Of a DNA stretch of 64,000 nucleotides, positions 1 to 8,651 are shown piece by piece. The stretch spans positions 310,001-374,000 of the forward strand of contig NZ_JAAVJH010000004.1 in NCBI RefSeq assembly GCF_012035195.1, written 5' to 3'. The position numbers and the translations under genes are program-made. Position 1 is the stretch's first letter, and each line of letters opens with the position of its first letter. This stretch comes from Sphingomonas corticis (GTDB lineage: Bacteria > Pseudomonadota > Alphaproteobacteria > Sphingomonadales > Sphingomonadaceae). Below the pieces are notes generated by a model. The model was not told the DNA's origin and did not search any database. It worked only from the letters and a program-made list of their open reading frames with translations.

Positions 1-1
1 C

Positions 2-1300
2 TACGACTGGGACGGACAGCTCGCCGCTTTGGGCGCGCGCATCCACGCGCTGCTGGAACCCGACGGCGGCTGGATGCAGGTGGGCGAGGCCTTCTTCGAC
101 CGCTACTTCGATCTTCCCGCCACCCGCCGCCTGCACAGCCTGACCACCGCGGAGATGCGCGCGCGCCAGATCGCGCGCGGCGCGCATTATGCCGCCACCA
201 AGTATCTCGAGCCGTTCGGCACGCGCTGGCGCGACATGGCGGTCGCGCACGCGCAGATCGCGCGCCACCAGGGCGTGCCGATCGCCGGGCAGATGGCGGC
301 GCTGTCGTTCGCGCACGCGCACACGCTGCGGCTGATCCGCGAGCGCAACACGGAGGGCGAGGAGGCGATGGCGCTGTTCGGCTGCGCGGTGCAGCGGCTG
401 GCGCTGGTGGAGGCGGACGTGATGACCGCCCATCTCGGCCGGCTGGACGCGCACGACGCGCGCGAGCAGCGGGCGGCGCGCGGCGCGGCGTTCGAGGAGC
501 GGATCTCGGGCGGGATCGCGGCCACCGCCGAACTGGGCCTCCATGTCCGCACCCAGGCGACCGTCGCGTCGCAATCGGCGCGCGGGATGCTGGGCAAGAC
601 CAGCGAAGTGGCGGCGGCGGCGGAACAGTCGGCGGTGGCGATGCGCGACGCGGCATCGACCGCGGCGGGGCTGATCCGCGCGATCGAGGACGCGCGCGCC
701 GAGGTGGAGGTGGCGGCCGACATCGCCACCCGCGCCGCGCACCAGGCGGGCGACGCGGTGGGCGTCAGCGAGGCCTTGTCCGAGCACGCGCAGTCGATCG
801 AATCGATCCTGGGCCTGATCCGCGACATCGCCGGGCAGACCAACCTCCTCGCGCTCAACGCCACGATCGAGGCGGCGCGCGCGGGCGACGCGGGGCGCGG
901 CTTCGCCGTGGTGGCGCAGGAGGTGAAGAGCCTCGCCAACCAGACCGCGCGCGCGACGGACGACATCGCCGCGAAGATCGCCGCGATCCAGGCCGCGACG
1001 CGCGTCACCGTCGACACGTCGGCGTCGATCAAGGCGACCGTCACCGAGGTGCAGGACAGCGCCACGCGCATCCGCCACGCGATGGAGAGCCAGGCGCAGA
1101 CCGTCACCGCCATCACCGCCGCGGTCGACGAGACCGCGCTCGCCGCCGATTCGATGTCCTTCACCGTCGCCACGATCAGGGAGGATACGGAGATGATCGC
1201 GCAGGAGATCGGCGCGCTGGACGGCGACATGGACGTGATTCGCCAGCGGTTGGAAAGCCTGAGCGAAGCTGCCGCCGACTACGCCCGCGACGTCGCATAG
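2..1300 (+). CDS. Methyl-accepting chemotaxis protein, 5' end outside the window
   Basis: The frame is open from base 2 with no convincing start, so the N-terminus lies upstream; 432 residues are visible. The last ~250 residues are a cytoplasmic chemoreceptor signalling domain: the hairpin tip shows the conserved [20 protein letters not shown] core followed by [15 protein letters not shown]. The receptor would relay ligand state to CheA/CheW. The first ~150 residues are all-helical with no membrane segment, so this is a soluble receptor. The pattern (FFDRYFDLP, then [13 protein letters not shown]) resembles divergent globin-coupled sensor domains, but I cannot assign a proximal histidine. The signalling domain is near certain; the globin-type sensor is inference. 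Confidence 0.85.
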   Translation, partial: YDWDGQLAALGARIHALLEPDGGWMQVGEAFFDRYFDLPATRRLHSLTTAEMRARQIARGAHYAATKYLEPFGTRWRDMAVAHAQIARHQGVPIAGQMAALSFAHAHTLRLIRERNTEGEEAMALFGCAVQRLALVEADVMTAHLGRLDAHDAREQRAARGAAFEERISGGIAATAELGLHVRTQATVASQSARGMLGKTSEVAAAAEQSAVAMRDAASTAAGLIRAIEDARAEVEVAADIATRAAHQAGDAVGVSEALSEHAQSIESILGLIRDIAGQTNLLALNATIEAARAGDAGRGFAVVAQEVKSLANQTARATDDIAAKIAAIQAATRVTVDTSASIKATVTEVQDSATRIRHAMESQAQTVTAITAAVDETALAADSMSFTVATIREDTEMIAQEIGALDGDMDVIRQRLESLSEAAADYARDVA

Positions 1301-1328
1301 CGCTTCCGACGCCGCTTGGGCCGACCTC

Positions 1329-1358
1329 CGTTCGGCCCGAGCGAAGTCGAAGGCCACG
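1329..1358. repeat. Short dispersed repeat, GAGCGAAGTCGAAGG type
   Basis: The segment contains a GTTCGGCCCGAGCGAAGTC-type word followed by GAAGG. Related words occur in other gaps of this window (5606-5632, 8511-8540, 9517-9531 and, inverted, 53599-53620). It looks like one of the small intergenic repeats common in sphingomonad genomes. No function is assigned. Confidence 0.45.
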
Positions 1359-1404
1359 CCCGGCGCACCCGAAGCATCCGAACGCCGCTTCGCGACCGGC
1401 AAGC

Positions 1405-1443
1405 CCTCTCCGCGTCTCCGCGTCTCCGCGCCTCCGCCTGAAC
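1405..1443 (-). repeat. Solo arm of the GTTC(A/G)CGC inverted-repeat element
   Basis: Read on the minus strand this begins GTTCAGGCGGAGGCGCGG and continues with GACGCGGA units. That closely matches the inner arm of the complete elements at 13667-13900 and 49701-49954. Only one arm is present, so it may be a decayed or partial copy. It lies in the 205-base gap between the chemoreceptor and the SDR gene. Confidence 0.6.
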
Positions 1444-1505
1444 ATCCTCCAAGCGCGGCCTTTCCCGCCGTTGCCGCCCCGCCGCCGCCGCCGTAAGGCG
1501 CGGCC

Positions 1506-2222
1506 ATGCCCAATATTCTCCTCACCGGCGCGTCGCGCGGGATCGGCGCCGCGATCGCCGCGGCGCTCGACCGGCCCGGCGTCGCGCTCGCCGGCCATGC
1601 CACGGGCGCGGGCCCGGCCTTCCTCACCGCGCACCTCGCCGCCGACTTCGCCGAACCCGCCGCTCCCGCCGCGCTGTGGCGCGCCGCGCTCGACCGGCTG
1701 GGCAGCATCGACGTCCTCGTCAACAACGCCGGCATCTTCGAAGCGAACCCGATCGACGCCTCCGACGCCGACTGGCAGGCGGCGTGGGCGCGCACGATGC
1801 AGGTGAACCTGGCCGCCGCCGCCGACCTCTGCCGGCTCGCCGTACTCCACTGGCAGGCGCGCGGGGTGCCCGGCCGCGTCGTCAACGTCGCCAGCCGTGC
1901 CGCCTATCGCGGCGACAGCCCGGCGCACTGGCATTACGCCGCGTCCAAGGCGGGGATGGTGGCGATGACGAAGACGATCGCGCGCGGCTACGCCCGCGAC
2001 GGCATCCTCGCCTTCGCCGTCTGCCCCGGCTTCACGATGACGGGCATGGCGGAGGATTACGTGGAGAGCCGCGGCGGTGACCGGCTGCTCGCCGACATCC
2101 CGCTCGGCCGCGTGGCGGAGCCGGACGAGGTCGCGGCCGCGGTCCGCTTCCTGGCGCTGGAGGCGCCCGCGTCGATGACCGGCGCGGTGATCGACATCAA
2201 CGGGGCCAGCTATGTCCGCTGA
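1506..2222 (+). CDS. SDR-family NAD(P)-dependent oxidoreductase
   Basis: This 238-residue protein has the classical short-chain dehydrogenase layout. The nucleotide loop TGASRGIG is at residues ~7-14, NNAG at ~73-76, a catalytic Ser in the VASRAAY stretch, and YAASK at ~147-151. The end (TGAVIDINGASYVR) fits FabG-like reductases. The substrate cannot be assigned; a 3-ketoacyl or sugar-type ketone is typical. Its last codons overlap the start of prmA by 11 bases, so the two are probably co-transcribed and translationally coupled. No signal peptide is present, so it should be cytoplasmic. Confidence 0.9.
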   Translation: MPNILLTGASRGIGAAIAAALDRPGVALAGHATGAGPAFLTAHLAADFAEPAAPAALWRAALDRLGSIDVLVNNAGIFEANPIDASDADWQAAWARTMQVNLAAAADLCRLAVLHWQARGVPGRVVNVASRAAYRGDSPAHWHYAASKAGMVAMTKTIARGYARDGILAFAVCPGFTMTGMAEDYVESRGGDRLLADIPLGRVAEPDEVAAAVRFLALEAPASMTGAVIDINGASYVR

Positions 2223-3171
2223 ACAGGAGGCCGGGGCGGTCGACAGCTGGCGCACCACCTTGCCCTGCACCCGCGCGGAAGCGGAGGCGATCGACGCCGC
2301 CGACGATCTCGCCATCGACGCCGTGCTGATGACCAGCGAGACGGTGGAGGACGACCGCGAGCACTGGCGGCTCGACGCCTATTCGGAAGCACGACCCGAC
2401 GCCGCCATGCTCGCCGCGATCCGCGCGCTGGTGCCCAGCGCCGCGGACGTGGAACCCGAGGTCGTGCCGCTGACCGCGCAGGACTGGGTGGCGATGAGCC
2501 AGCAGGGGCTGGAACCGATCCGCGAGGGGCGCTTCGTCGTCCATACCAGCGCGCATCCGGTCGATCCGCCGGCGGGCGGGCGCGCCTTCCTGATCGACGC
2601 CGGGCAGGCGTTCGGCACCGGCCACCATGCCACCACCGTGGGGTGCCTCGCGATGCTCGACGGGCTGGCCGGGCGGACGGTGACGAATGCGATCGACGTC
2701 GGCACCGGCACGGGGCTGCTCGCCTTCGCCGTGCGCCATCTATGGCCCGGCGCGCAGGTGATGGCGACCGATATCGATCCCGCGGCGGTGACGGTGACGC
2801 GGCAGAATGCGGCGGTCAATGGCGTGGAGGGCGTCGCGCTGGTCGTCGCCGACGGCGCGCTGGATGATGCGATCGCCGCGCGCGCGCCCTTTGACCTCGT
2901 CATCGCCAACATCCTCGCCGGCCCGCTCGTCTCGATGGCGCCCGAACTCGCCGCCATCGCCGCGCCCGGCGCCGCGATCGTCCTGGCCGGCCTGCTGGAG
3001 ACGCAGCGCGCCCAGGTGGTCGCCGCGTTCGAGGCGTGCGGTGCCACGCTGGAGGCGGTCGACCGCCGCGGCGACTGGACCATCCTGCGGCTCACCGCGG
3101 GGGCGGAGCGTTACGTGCCGAAGACGCCGGTGGACCCGAAGGGACGGGACGGCTGGGCGCTCGATATCTGA
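2212..3171 (+). CDS. prmA: Ribosomal protein L11 methyltransferase
   Basis: A class I SAM-dependent methyltransferase of 319 residues that should trimethylate ribosomal protein L11 in the cytoplasm. Motif I is IDVGTGTGLLAFA (~163-175), followed by ATDIDPAAV. The post-I region holds DLVIANILAGPL, the PrmA version of the catalytic N/D-P-P-F/Y motif. The preceding FGTGHHATT segment is characteristic of PrmA. It starts inside the end of the upstream SDR gene. Length is slightly above E. coli PrmA (293). Symbol assigned from family motifs. Confidence 0.92.
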   Translation: MSAEQEAGAVDSWRTTLPCTRAEAEAIDAADDLAIDAVLMTSETVEDDREHWRLDAYSEARPDAAMLAAIRALVPSAADVEPEVVPLTAQDWVAMSQQGLEPIREGRFVVHTSAHPVDPPAGGRAFLIDAGQAFGTGHHATTVGCLAMLDGLAGRTVTNAIDVGTGTGLLAFAVRHLWPGAQVMATDIDPAAVTVTRQNAAVNGVEGVALVVADGALDDAIAARAPFDLVIANILAGPLVSMAPELAAIAAPGAAIVLAGLLETQRAQVVAAFEACGATLEAVDRRGDWTILRLTAGAERYVPKTPVDPKGRDGWALDI

Positions 3172-3190
3172 ACGCGGAGGCAGCAAACCT

Positions 3191-3313
3191 CAGGGATCGG
3201 ACGGCTCGCCGCTCGTTTGCTTTGAGGAAAGGCTGAGCGAAGCCGAGGCTTCGTCTGGACCGGCAGACGCGGTGGGTCGGCTGGCGGGCTTCTCAGGGCG
3301 ATCCCGATCCCTG
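3191..3313. repeat. Intergenic segment bounded by a 10-bp perfect inverted repeat
   Basis: CAGGGATCGG at 3191-3200 is the exact reverse complement of CCGATCCCTG at 3304-3313, near the two ends of the gap between the convergent prmA and the CorC-like gene. Inside is a GCTGAGCGAAGCCGAGGC-type stretch related to short repeats elsewhere in the window. It could be a small palindromic element, possibly also acting at the 3' ends of both genes. Confidence 0.4.
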
Positions 3314-3332
3314 TGCTGATTGAGTACAGACC

Positions 3333-4628
3333 CTAGACCTCGCTCACCAGCAGCTTGTCGATGCGCCGTCCGTCCAGGTCCACCACCTCGAAGCGCCAGC
3401 CCTGCTCCTCGAAGCTCTCGCCCTCGGTGGGCAGCTTGCGAAACGCGGCCAGCGCCAGCCCGGCGACCGTGGCATAGTCGCGATCCTCTGGCAGATCGAT
3501 GCCCAGCCGCTCGGCCAGCGCGTCCGCCGGCATCGTGCCCGCCACCAGCAGCGACCCGTCGTCGCGCTCGACCAGGTTGGGTCCGTCGTCCGCCTCCGCG
3601 TCGCTGGCGAACTCGCCCGCGATCGCGGCCAGCAGGTCCGCCGGGGTCACGATGCCTTCGAGGTGGCCGTATTCGTCGCGCACCAAGGCCATCGGCACCT
3701 CGGCCCGGCGTAGCGTATCCAGCGTGTCCATCGCGTCGACCTGGTCCACCACCACCGGCGCCTTGCGCATCAGCGTGGCGAGGTCCAGCGTCAGGCCCTG
3801 CGACAGCGCGCGCGCCACGTCGCGCGCCTGCACCACGCCCACCACCGCGTCGATCGTGCCGTCCGCCACCGGCAGCCGGCTGTGCGGCGTTGCCATCAGC
3901 TTCTGCCGGATGCCCGCGTCGTCCAGGTTCACGTCCAGCCAGTCCACGTCGGTGCGCGGCGTCATCACCTCGCGCACCGGCCGGTCGGCCAGCCGCACCA
4001 CACCGGAGATGATCGAGCGCTCGTGCTCCTCGATCACGCCGGACTTGCTGGCCTCCGCGACGATCAGGTGCAGCTCCTCCGCCGTCACCTGGTCCTCGCT
4101 CTCGCGGTTGAGCCGGAGCAGGCGGAACGCGAGCGCGCTCGACTGGTCCAGCAGCCACACGACCGGCTTGGTCACGACCGCCAGCCACGTCATCGGCAGC
4201 GCCAGGATCGCGGCCACCGCCTCGGGCTTGCGCAGCGCGATCTGCTTGGGAACCAGCTCGCCGACGATCAGCGAGGCATAGGTGGTGAGCCCGATGACGA
4301 TCGCGAAGCCAAGGTTCTCCGCGGTGGCGGGCGTCATGCCCAGCGCCTCCAGCCGCGCTGCCGTGGGCGTGCCCAGGCTCGCGCCCGAATAGGCGCCGGT
4401 GCCCACGCCGATCAGCGTGATGCCGATCTGCACGGTCGACAGGAATTTGCCCGGATCCGCCGCCAGGACGATCGCGGCGCGCGCGCCGCGCCGCCCGGTC
4501 CGCGCCATCGCCTCGAGCCGCGCCCGGCGCGAGGAAACGATCGCCAGCTCGCTCATCGCGAAGACGCCGTTCAGTGCCACCAGCGCGAGGATGATGACGA
4601 CGTCGAACCAGGGGAACGGCGGAAGCAT
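3333..4628 (-). CDS. CNNM/CorC-HlyC family membrane protein with CBS pair
   Basis: A 431-residue protein of the 'hemolysin family' (DUF21/CNNM, CBS pair, CorC_HlyC). The N-terminal ~190 residues hold three to four hydrophobic segments (FDVVIILALVALNGVFAMSE; NLGFAIVIGLTTYASLI). Then come the linker VREVMTPRTDVDWLD, two CBS domains and a C-terminal acidic domain. Relatives are linked to Mg2+/Co2+ efflux or membrane-damage tolerance; the true substrate is uncertain. I chose the ATG at 4628 because TAAGGAC lies ~9 bases upstream. An in-frame ATG at 4694 has no comparable ribosome-binding site. Confidence 0.9.
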   Translation of the reverse strand: MLPPFPWFDVVIILALVALNGVFAMSELAIVSSRRARLEAMARTGRRGARAAIVLAADPGKFLSTVQIGITLIGVGTGAYSGASLGTPTAARLEALGMTPATAENLGFAIVIGLTTYASLIVGELVPKQIALRKPEAVAAILALPMTWLAVVTKPVVWLLDQSSALAFRLLRLNRESEDQVTAEELHLIVAEASKSGVIEEHERSIISGVVRLADRPVREVMTPRTDVDWLDVNLDDAGIRQKLMATPHSRLPVADGTIDAVVGVVQARDVARALSQGLTLDLATLMRKAPVVVDQVDAMDTLDTLRRAEVPMALVRDEYGHLEGIVTPADLLAAIAGEFASDAEADDGPNLVERDDGSLLVAGTMPADALAERLGIDLPEDRDYATVAGLALAAFRKLPTEGESFEEQGWRFEVVDLDGRRIDKLLVSEV

Positions 4629-4790
4629 GGTCGCACGGTCCTTACGCGGCAAAGCCTTGGCGCGACAATCGCCAAAATCACCGTCGCGCATCATCCGTCC
4701 CGCCGGTCAGCCGCCGTTCAGTGCGCAAGCGGAACAATCCGGCGTGCCTCCGGGTTCATCCGGCGTGTGCGTAGTCAAGGGAGCAGGGTG

Positions 4791-5468
4791 ATGAAGCGTT
4801 CGAAGGTGTGGCTCGGTGCGGTGGCGGGCCTCTCGCTGGTGGCGACGGCGGCCTGCACCACCGATCCGGAAACGGGCGAGCGGCGGGTGTCGAAGACCGC
4901 GATCGGCGGCATCGGCGGCGCGCTGGGCGGCTACCTGCTGGGCGACCTGGTCGGCGGGCGGCGCGACCGGACGGAGAAGATCATCGGCGCCGGCATCGGC
5001 GGTATCGCGGGCGCGGGGATCGGCGCCTACATGGACAAGCAGGAGCGCGAGATGCGGGCCCGTACCGCGGGCACCGACGTGCAGGTGGTGCGGCAGGGCG
5101 ACGACCTGCTGCTCAACATCCCGTCGGGCATCAACTTCGCGACCAATTCGGCAACGGTCGAGCCGCGCTTCCGCGACACGCTGGATCGCGTGGCCAGCGT
5201 GCTGAGCGAGTACGGCCAGACCTATATCGACGTCTACGGCCACACCGATTCGACCGGCAGCGACGCGTACAACCAGGGTCTGTCTGAACGGCGCGCCGCG
5301 TCGGTCGCGGACTATCTCTCCACCCGCGGCGTGCAGCAGGCCCGCATCGCCACCCGCGGCTTCGGCGAGACCCAGCCGATCGAGAGCAACGAGACCGAGG
5401 AAGGCCGCTCCGCCAACCGTCGCGTCGAAATCAAGATCGTGCCGGTGTCGCAGAACGACACGATGTAG
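4791..5468 (+). CDS. OmpA-family lipoprotein with glycine-zipper region
   Basis: 225 residues. A lipoprotein signal ends at the lipobox VATAAC, giving a lipidated Cys at ~22. Next comes a glycine-zipper segment (GGIGGALGGYLLGDLVGG and GAGIGGIAGAGIGAYM, ~42-82), then a C-terminal OmpA domain (~105-220) with GHTDSTGSDAYN and the peptidoglycan-binding ending RSANRRVEIKI. It should anchor the outer membrane to peptidoglycan, like YiaD/Pal-type proteins. The start ATG is preceded by AAGGGAGCAGGGTG. It is divergent from the CorC-like gene. Confidence 0.92.
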   Translation: MKRSKVWLGAVAGLSLVATAACTTDPETGERRVSKTAIGGIGGALGGYLLGDLVGGRRDRTEKIIGAGIGGIAGAGIGAYMDKQEREMRARTAGTDVQVVRQGDDLLLNIPSGINFATNSATVEPRFRDTLDRVASVLSEYGQTYIDVYGHTDSTGSDAYNQGLSERRAASVADYLSTRGVQQARIATRGFGETQPIESNETEEGRSANRRVEIKIVPVSQNDTM

Positions 5469-5478
5469 GGCGCGCGCG

Positions 5479-5501
5479 TCACCCCGGCCTGGTGCCGGGG
5501 T
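5479..5501 (+). terminator. Hairpin after the OmpA-lipoprotein gene, possible terminator
   Basis: ACCCCGGC (5481-5488) pairs perfectly with GCCGGGGT (5494-5501) around a 5-base loop, 10 bases after the stop codon. There is no T-run. It also matches one half of the two-hairpin repeat seen at 55726-55807, so it may be a half-element reused as a terminator. Confidence 0.4.
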
Positions 5502-5605
5502 TGCCGCGCCGGGGACCGACCGGCAGCGGCGGCCGGAGCGCGGTGGATGCCGGGAGCAGGGCGGCGTGACGGGTGCCGGGTCTGTTCGTTCCGAACGATG
5601 TCTCC

Positions 5606-5632
5606 CGTTCGTGCCGGGCGCAGTCGAAGCAC
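5606..5632. repeat. Short dispersed repeat, GTTCG...GCGCAGTCGAAGCAC type
   Basis: A second member of the short family seen at 1329-1358, lying in the gap between the OmpA-family gene and tadA. I see nothing else in this 214-base gap beyond the hairpin at 5479-5501. Confidence 0.4.
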
Positions 5633-5682
5633 AGCCACGGCGCACCCCGCAGACCGCGCGAACGCCCCGCTCGCTCCGCCGC

Positions 5683-6132
5683 CTACCGCCGCGCCGCGAA
5701 GAAGTCGCGCAGCAGCGCCGCCGCTTCCGCCTCGCCGATCCCGCCGAACAGCTCGGGCCGGTGGTGGCAGGTCGGCTGCGCGAACAGCCGGGGCCCGTGC
5801 TCCACCGCGCCGCCCTTGGGATCGGGCGCGCCCCAGTAGACCCGCGCGATCCGTGCCAGCGCGATCGCGCCCGCGCACATCGCGCACGGCTCCAGCGTGA
5901 CGTAGAGGTCGCAGTCGGCCAGCCGGTCGTCGCCCAGTGCCGCGGCCGCGGCGCGGATCGCCAGCATCTCGGCGTGGGCGGTGGGGTCGTGCAGCGCGCG
6001 CGGCGCGTTGGCGGCCACCGCCACCGTGTCGCCCCCGCGCATCACCACCGCGCCGACGGGCACTTCTCCCGCCGCCGCCGCGACGCGCGCAGCGTCCAGC
6101 GCGCGACGCATGGGAAGGGGCAGGGGGAACAT
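5683..6132 (-). CDS. tadA: tRNA(adenine-34) deaminase
   Basis: 149 residues with the cytidine/deoxycytidylate deaminase fold. The zinc ligands and proton-shuttle Glu are in HAEM (~53-56), and the paired Cys ligands in PCAMCAGAI (~82-90). VPVGAVV near the N-terminus and the GAVEHGPRLF segment fit TadA, which converts A34 to inosine in tRNA-Arg(ACG). Family length is ~150-170. A guanine deaminase is the main alternative, but the motif spacing favours TadA. Confidence 0.88.
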   Translation of the reverse strand: MFPLPLPMRRALDAARVAAAAGEVPVGAVVMRGGDTVAVAANAPRALHDPTAHAEMLAIRAAAAALGDDRLADCDLYVTLEPCAMCAGAIALARIARVYWGAPDPKGGAVEHGPRLFAQPTCHHRPELFGGIGEAEAAALLRDFFAARR

Positions 6133-6177
6133 CGCGCGCGGTCTAGCGCGGCGCGCGGCGTGGCGACAGGTGCCGGA

Positions 6178-6408
6178 TCAGCGCGCGGTCTCGCCCGGCT
6201 TCTCCACCGACACGCGCGGCACCTCCACCGTCTTGTTCTCCGTGCCGACGTCGATGCGGCCCACGTCCGCCTCGAACTTGGGCGCCTGCCCGCCCTCGAT
6301 CCGTGGCAGCTGCGCGGTCTGCGTCTGGTCCAGCCGGACGAAGCCCAGCGCCAGCGCGGCGAGCAGGACGAGGGCGGCAATGCCGAGGATGACGAGGAGC
6401 GCGCGCAT
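6178..6408 (-). CDS. Small single-span membrane protein, function unknown
   Basis: 76 residues. Residues ~3-23 form one hydrophobic helix (LLVILGIAALVLLAALALGF), followed by a polar tail of ~50 residues. The tail would face the periplasm if the N-terminus is inside. It contains no recognisable enzyme motif. The ATG at 6408 is preceded by AAAGG at ~8 bases. I recognise it only as the type of conserved hypothetical gene often found next to tadA in sphingomonads. It is divergent from rpmB. Confidence 0.6.
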   Translation of the reverse strand: MRALLVILGIAALVLLAALALGFVRLDQTQTAQLPRIEGGQAPKFEADVGRIDVGTENKTVEVPRVSVEKPGETAR

Positions 6409-6563
6409 GGGGATGGCCTTTCGCAGGACGTGTCGTTCCGATACCGCAACCAACGTACCGCCAGCCGCCGGGTTGCATCCCGGGCACCGTGCCGGTTGAC
6501 GAACCGCCCCGCCCGCGTTAGGTGCGCCCACTTTCCGGGCAACCCGAATTCAGGACACGCATC

Positions 6564-6866
6564 ATGTCGCGCATCTGCGAGCTGACCGGCAAGGGCCGGC
6601 AGGTGGGAAACAACGTTTCGCACGCCAACAACAAGACCAAGCGCACCTTCCTGCCGAACCTGCAGAACGTGACGCTGATCTCCGACGCGCTGGAGCGGTC
6701 GGTGCGGCTGCGCGTGTCGACCCACGGGCTGCGCTCGGTGGAGCATAACGGCGGGCTCGACAACTGGCTGGTGAAGACCTCTAACGACAAGCTGTCGCTG
6801 AAGGCGCGCCGACTGAAGCGCGACGTCGTGAAGAAGCTGGCCGGGACCGCCGCCGCCGCGGCGTAA
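6564..6866 (+). CDS. rpmB: 50S ribosomal protein L28
   Basis: 100 residues; the N-terminus [20 protein letters not shown] is a textbook L28 start, followed by [13 protein letters not shown] and a basic C-terminal half. The alphaproteobacterial form is longer (~95-100 residues) than E. coli L28 (78), as here. The ATG at 6564 is preceded by CAGGACACGC. An upstream in-frame ATG at 6522 would add 14 non-family residues and is rejected. Confidence 0.96.
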   Translation: MSRICELTGKGRQVGNNVSHANNKTKRTFLPNLQNVTLISDALERSVRLRVSTHGLRSVEHNGGLDNWLVKTSNDKLSLKARRLKRDVVKKLAGTAAAAA

Positions 6867-6898
6867 GCCGCGCCGACGCTTCTGCCGGAATGATCGAA

Positions 6899-6931
6899 CG
6901 GCCCGCCTTCCCTCACCGGGACGGCGGGCCG
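6899..6931. terminator. Hairpin between rpmB and the convergent esterase-like gene
   Basis: CGGCCCGCC (6899-6907) pairs perfectly with GGCGGGCCG (6923-6931). The stop codon of the convergent gene sits in the loop, so one structure could serve both genes. There is no clear T-run on either strand, so termination is inferred from position and stem strength only. Confidence 0.4.
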
Positions 6932-7986
6932 ATTCGCGTCCGGCTTGGGGGCGGGGCGTCGAGCAGGCGGAACTTGGCCAGGATCGTCTTTCGCCAGAAG
7001 TACCCGTCGTTGTCGGTCACGATCCACACCATCGTCGCGCCGCCCTCGCGCGTCACCGCGATGCCTTCCGCATTCTCGCCCAGCAGCGCGGGCGGGAAGG
7101 CGGCGATTTCCTCCGCCACCGCCAGCGCGCCGGCGCGCAGCGAGGCGGCGGGCACCCGCGCCACCCGCGCGGTGAAGCGCAGCGGCTTGTCCCACCGCCG
7201 GTGCAGCACCAGCAGGTCTCCGTTCGGCAGCGCCGTCGCGTCGGTCGGCACCACGCGGCGCGGCGGGCGGTAGCGGAAGCGCGCGACGCGCGTCGCCCGA
7301 TCGGCGGGATCGCCGGCGAACAGTAGCGCGGGCCACTCCCTCTTCTCCCAGTCGCCGTTCTCCGACAAGGCGACGAAGCGCCCGTCGGGCAGGCGCACGA
7401 GCGATTCGGCGCCGCTGTTGTCGCGCCACAGCCGCATCGCCGCGGGGGCGCGCCACGCTTCCCACCGCGCGAAGCCGGGAGCGTAGCGGAAGACGACGTT
7501 GGCGCGCTCGAACCCGACGAACAAGGTGCCGGTGGCGGGATCGACGGCGAGCGATTCGGAGTCGCGGTCCAGCTTCGACCACCCCGTCCCGGGTCCTCCC
7601 GGCAGGGTGCCGGTGGCCAAGGTGCGCACCATCCCGCCGCGGATCGCCAGGCGCACGAACGTGCCGCCGTCGCTCAGCAGAATCGCCTGCCCGTGCCACA
7701 GCGCCAGCGCGGAGAAGCCGCCGAACGCGGGATCTTCCGCGCTCAGCGACACCGCGCCGACCGGCTCCAGCCGGCCGATCCGCCGCGGCCAGCCGCCCGC
7801 CGGCGCCCAGCCGCGCGCGTGCACCACCAGGTTGCGACCCGGCATCTCCAGCCGCGGCTCGCCCGACCAGGCCGGCACTGCCAGCGCAGGGAACAGCACC
7901 GCCGCCAGCCAGGCGCGACGCCGGGAGGAAAGCAGGCGCGTCAGCGGCCGAAGCCTGAACCGGCGATAACGGGCGCATTCAGGCAC
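6913..7986 (-). CDS. Exported esterase-like / phytase-like beta-propeller protein
   Basis: 357 residues. A basic N-region and hydrophobic stretch (AWLAAVLFPALAVPAWS, ~25-41) look like a Sec signal peptide. The mature part resembles the 'esterase-like activity of phytase' domain (PF13449 type): GFSALALWHGQAILLSDGG, LDRDSESLAVDP, ENAEGIAVTREGG and WIVTDNDGYF are repeated propeller-blade signatures. It is probably periplasmic. Enzymatic activity is unproven even within the family. Confidence 0.82.
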   Translation of the reverse strand: MPECARYRRFRLRPLTRLLSSRRRAWLAAVLFPALAVPAWSGEPRLEMPGRNLVVHARGWAPAGGWPRRIGRLEPVGAVSLSAEDPAFGGFSALALWHGQAILLSDGGTFVRLAIRGGMVRTLATGTLPGGPGTGWSKLDRDSESLAVDPATGTLFVGFERANVVFRYAPGFARWEAWRAPAAMRLWRDNSGAESLVRLPDGRFVALSENGDWEKREWPALLFAGDPADRATRVARFRYRPPRRVVPTDATALPNGDLLVLHRRWDKPLRFTARVARVPAASLRAGALAVAEEIAAFPPALLGENAEGIAVTREGGATMVWIVTDNDGYFWRKTILAKFRLLDAPPPSRTRIGPPSR

Positions 7987-8061
7987 GGCTCAATGCGAAT
8001 CGGGCAGAACCTCTTCATCGACGGGGTTTCCGTCGCAGGATTCGCAAACGGGAGACGACCC

Positions 8062-8412
8062 ATGTTCAAGCAGCTGACCCTCGCCGGCGTGGCCCTCGTG
8101 ATGGGTGCGAGCGCCGTGGTGCCGACCACCGCCGACGCCCAGCGCTATCGCGGCGGCTACGACCGCTATTACGACAACGGCCGCGGCTATCGCGACTACG
8201 ACCGTCGTTACGACAACCGCCGCTACAACTACAACCGTCGCTGCAACGGCGGCACCACCGGCACGATCGTCGGGGCGATCGCGGGCGGCCTGCTGGGCCG
8301 GGCGATCGACACGCGCGGCGACCGCACGCTCGGCACGGTGCTCGGCGGCGTCGGCGGCGCGGTGGCGGGCAACGCGATCGAGAAGTCGAACAATCCGCGG
8401 TACTGCCGCTGA
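8062..8412 (+). CDS. Glycine-zipper 2TM-like exported small protein
   Basis: 116 residues. The signal peptide (KQLTLAGVALVMGASAVVPTTADA) is followed by a Tyr/Arg-rich segment of repeated YDR, YDN and YRD units (~28-62). Next come a single Cys and two glycine-zipper helices: GTIVGAIAGGLLG and GTVLGGVGGAVAGNAIE. This matches the 'glycine zipper 2TM' (Rick_17kDa-like) family of envelope proteins. There is a second Cys near the C-terminus (NPRYCR), so a disulfide with the internal Cys is possible. The ATG is preceded by GGGAGACGACCC. Confidence 0.8.
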   Translation: MFKQLTLAGVALVMGASAVVPTTADAQRYRGGYDRYYDNGRGYRDYDRRYDNRRYNYNRRCNGGTTGTIVGAIAGGLLGRAIDTRGDRTLGTVLGGVGGAVAGNAIEKSNNPRYCR

Positions 8413-8510
8413 CGGCCGCAGGCGGCGGGGCGACCCGCCGCCGATGCGCATAGCGCAGCGGTCGGCACGGCCGGCGCGTCGGCAAAGCCGAATCCGTCCG
8501 AAGCCTGTCC

Positions 8511-8540
8511 TGAGCGCCTGCCTTGGCAGGCAGTCGAAGG
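8511..8540. repeat. Short dispersed repeat with internal hairpin
   Basis: TGAGCGCCTGCCTTGGCAGG followed by CAGTCGAAGG contains a perfect 7-bp hairpin: GCCTGCC (8516-8522), TT, GGCAGGC (8525-8531). It shares the TGAGCG/GTCGAAGG ends of the short family at 1329-1358, here split by the hairpin. It lies in the 239-base gap before the thioesterase gene. Confidence 0.5.
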
Positions 8541-8651
8541 GCGGCGGCTTCGCCGTCGCGCCACCCGATCCTTCAAGCAGTTTTGGTTCCCTCGCGTAGC
8601 GTATGAGGGCGCGCGCCGGTCGATCCGAAAGGAACGGCCGGCGCGTTGTAT

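Noticed and set aside
8062..8412. Calling the Tyr/Arg-rich protein a nucleic-acid-binding or adhesin protein
   Set aside because: The signal peptide and two glycine-zipper helices fit an envelope protein better.
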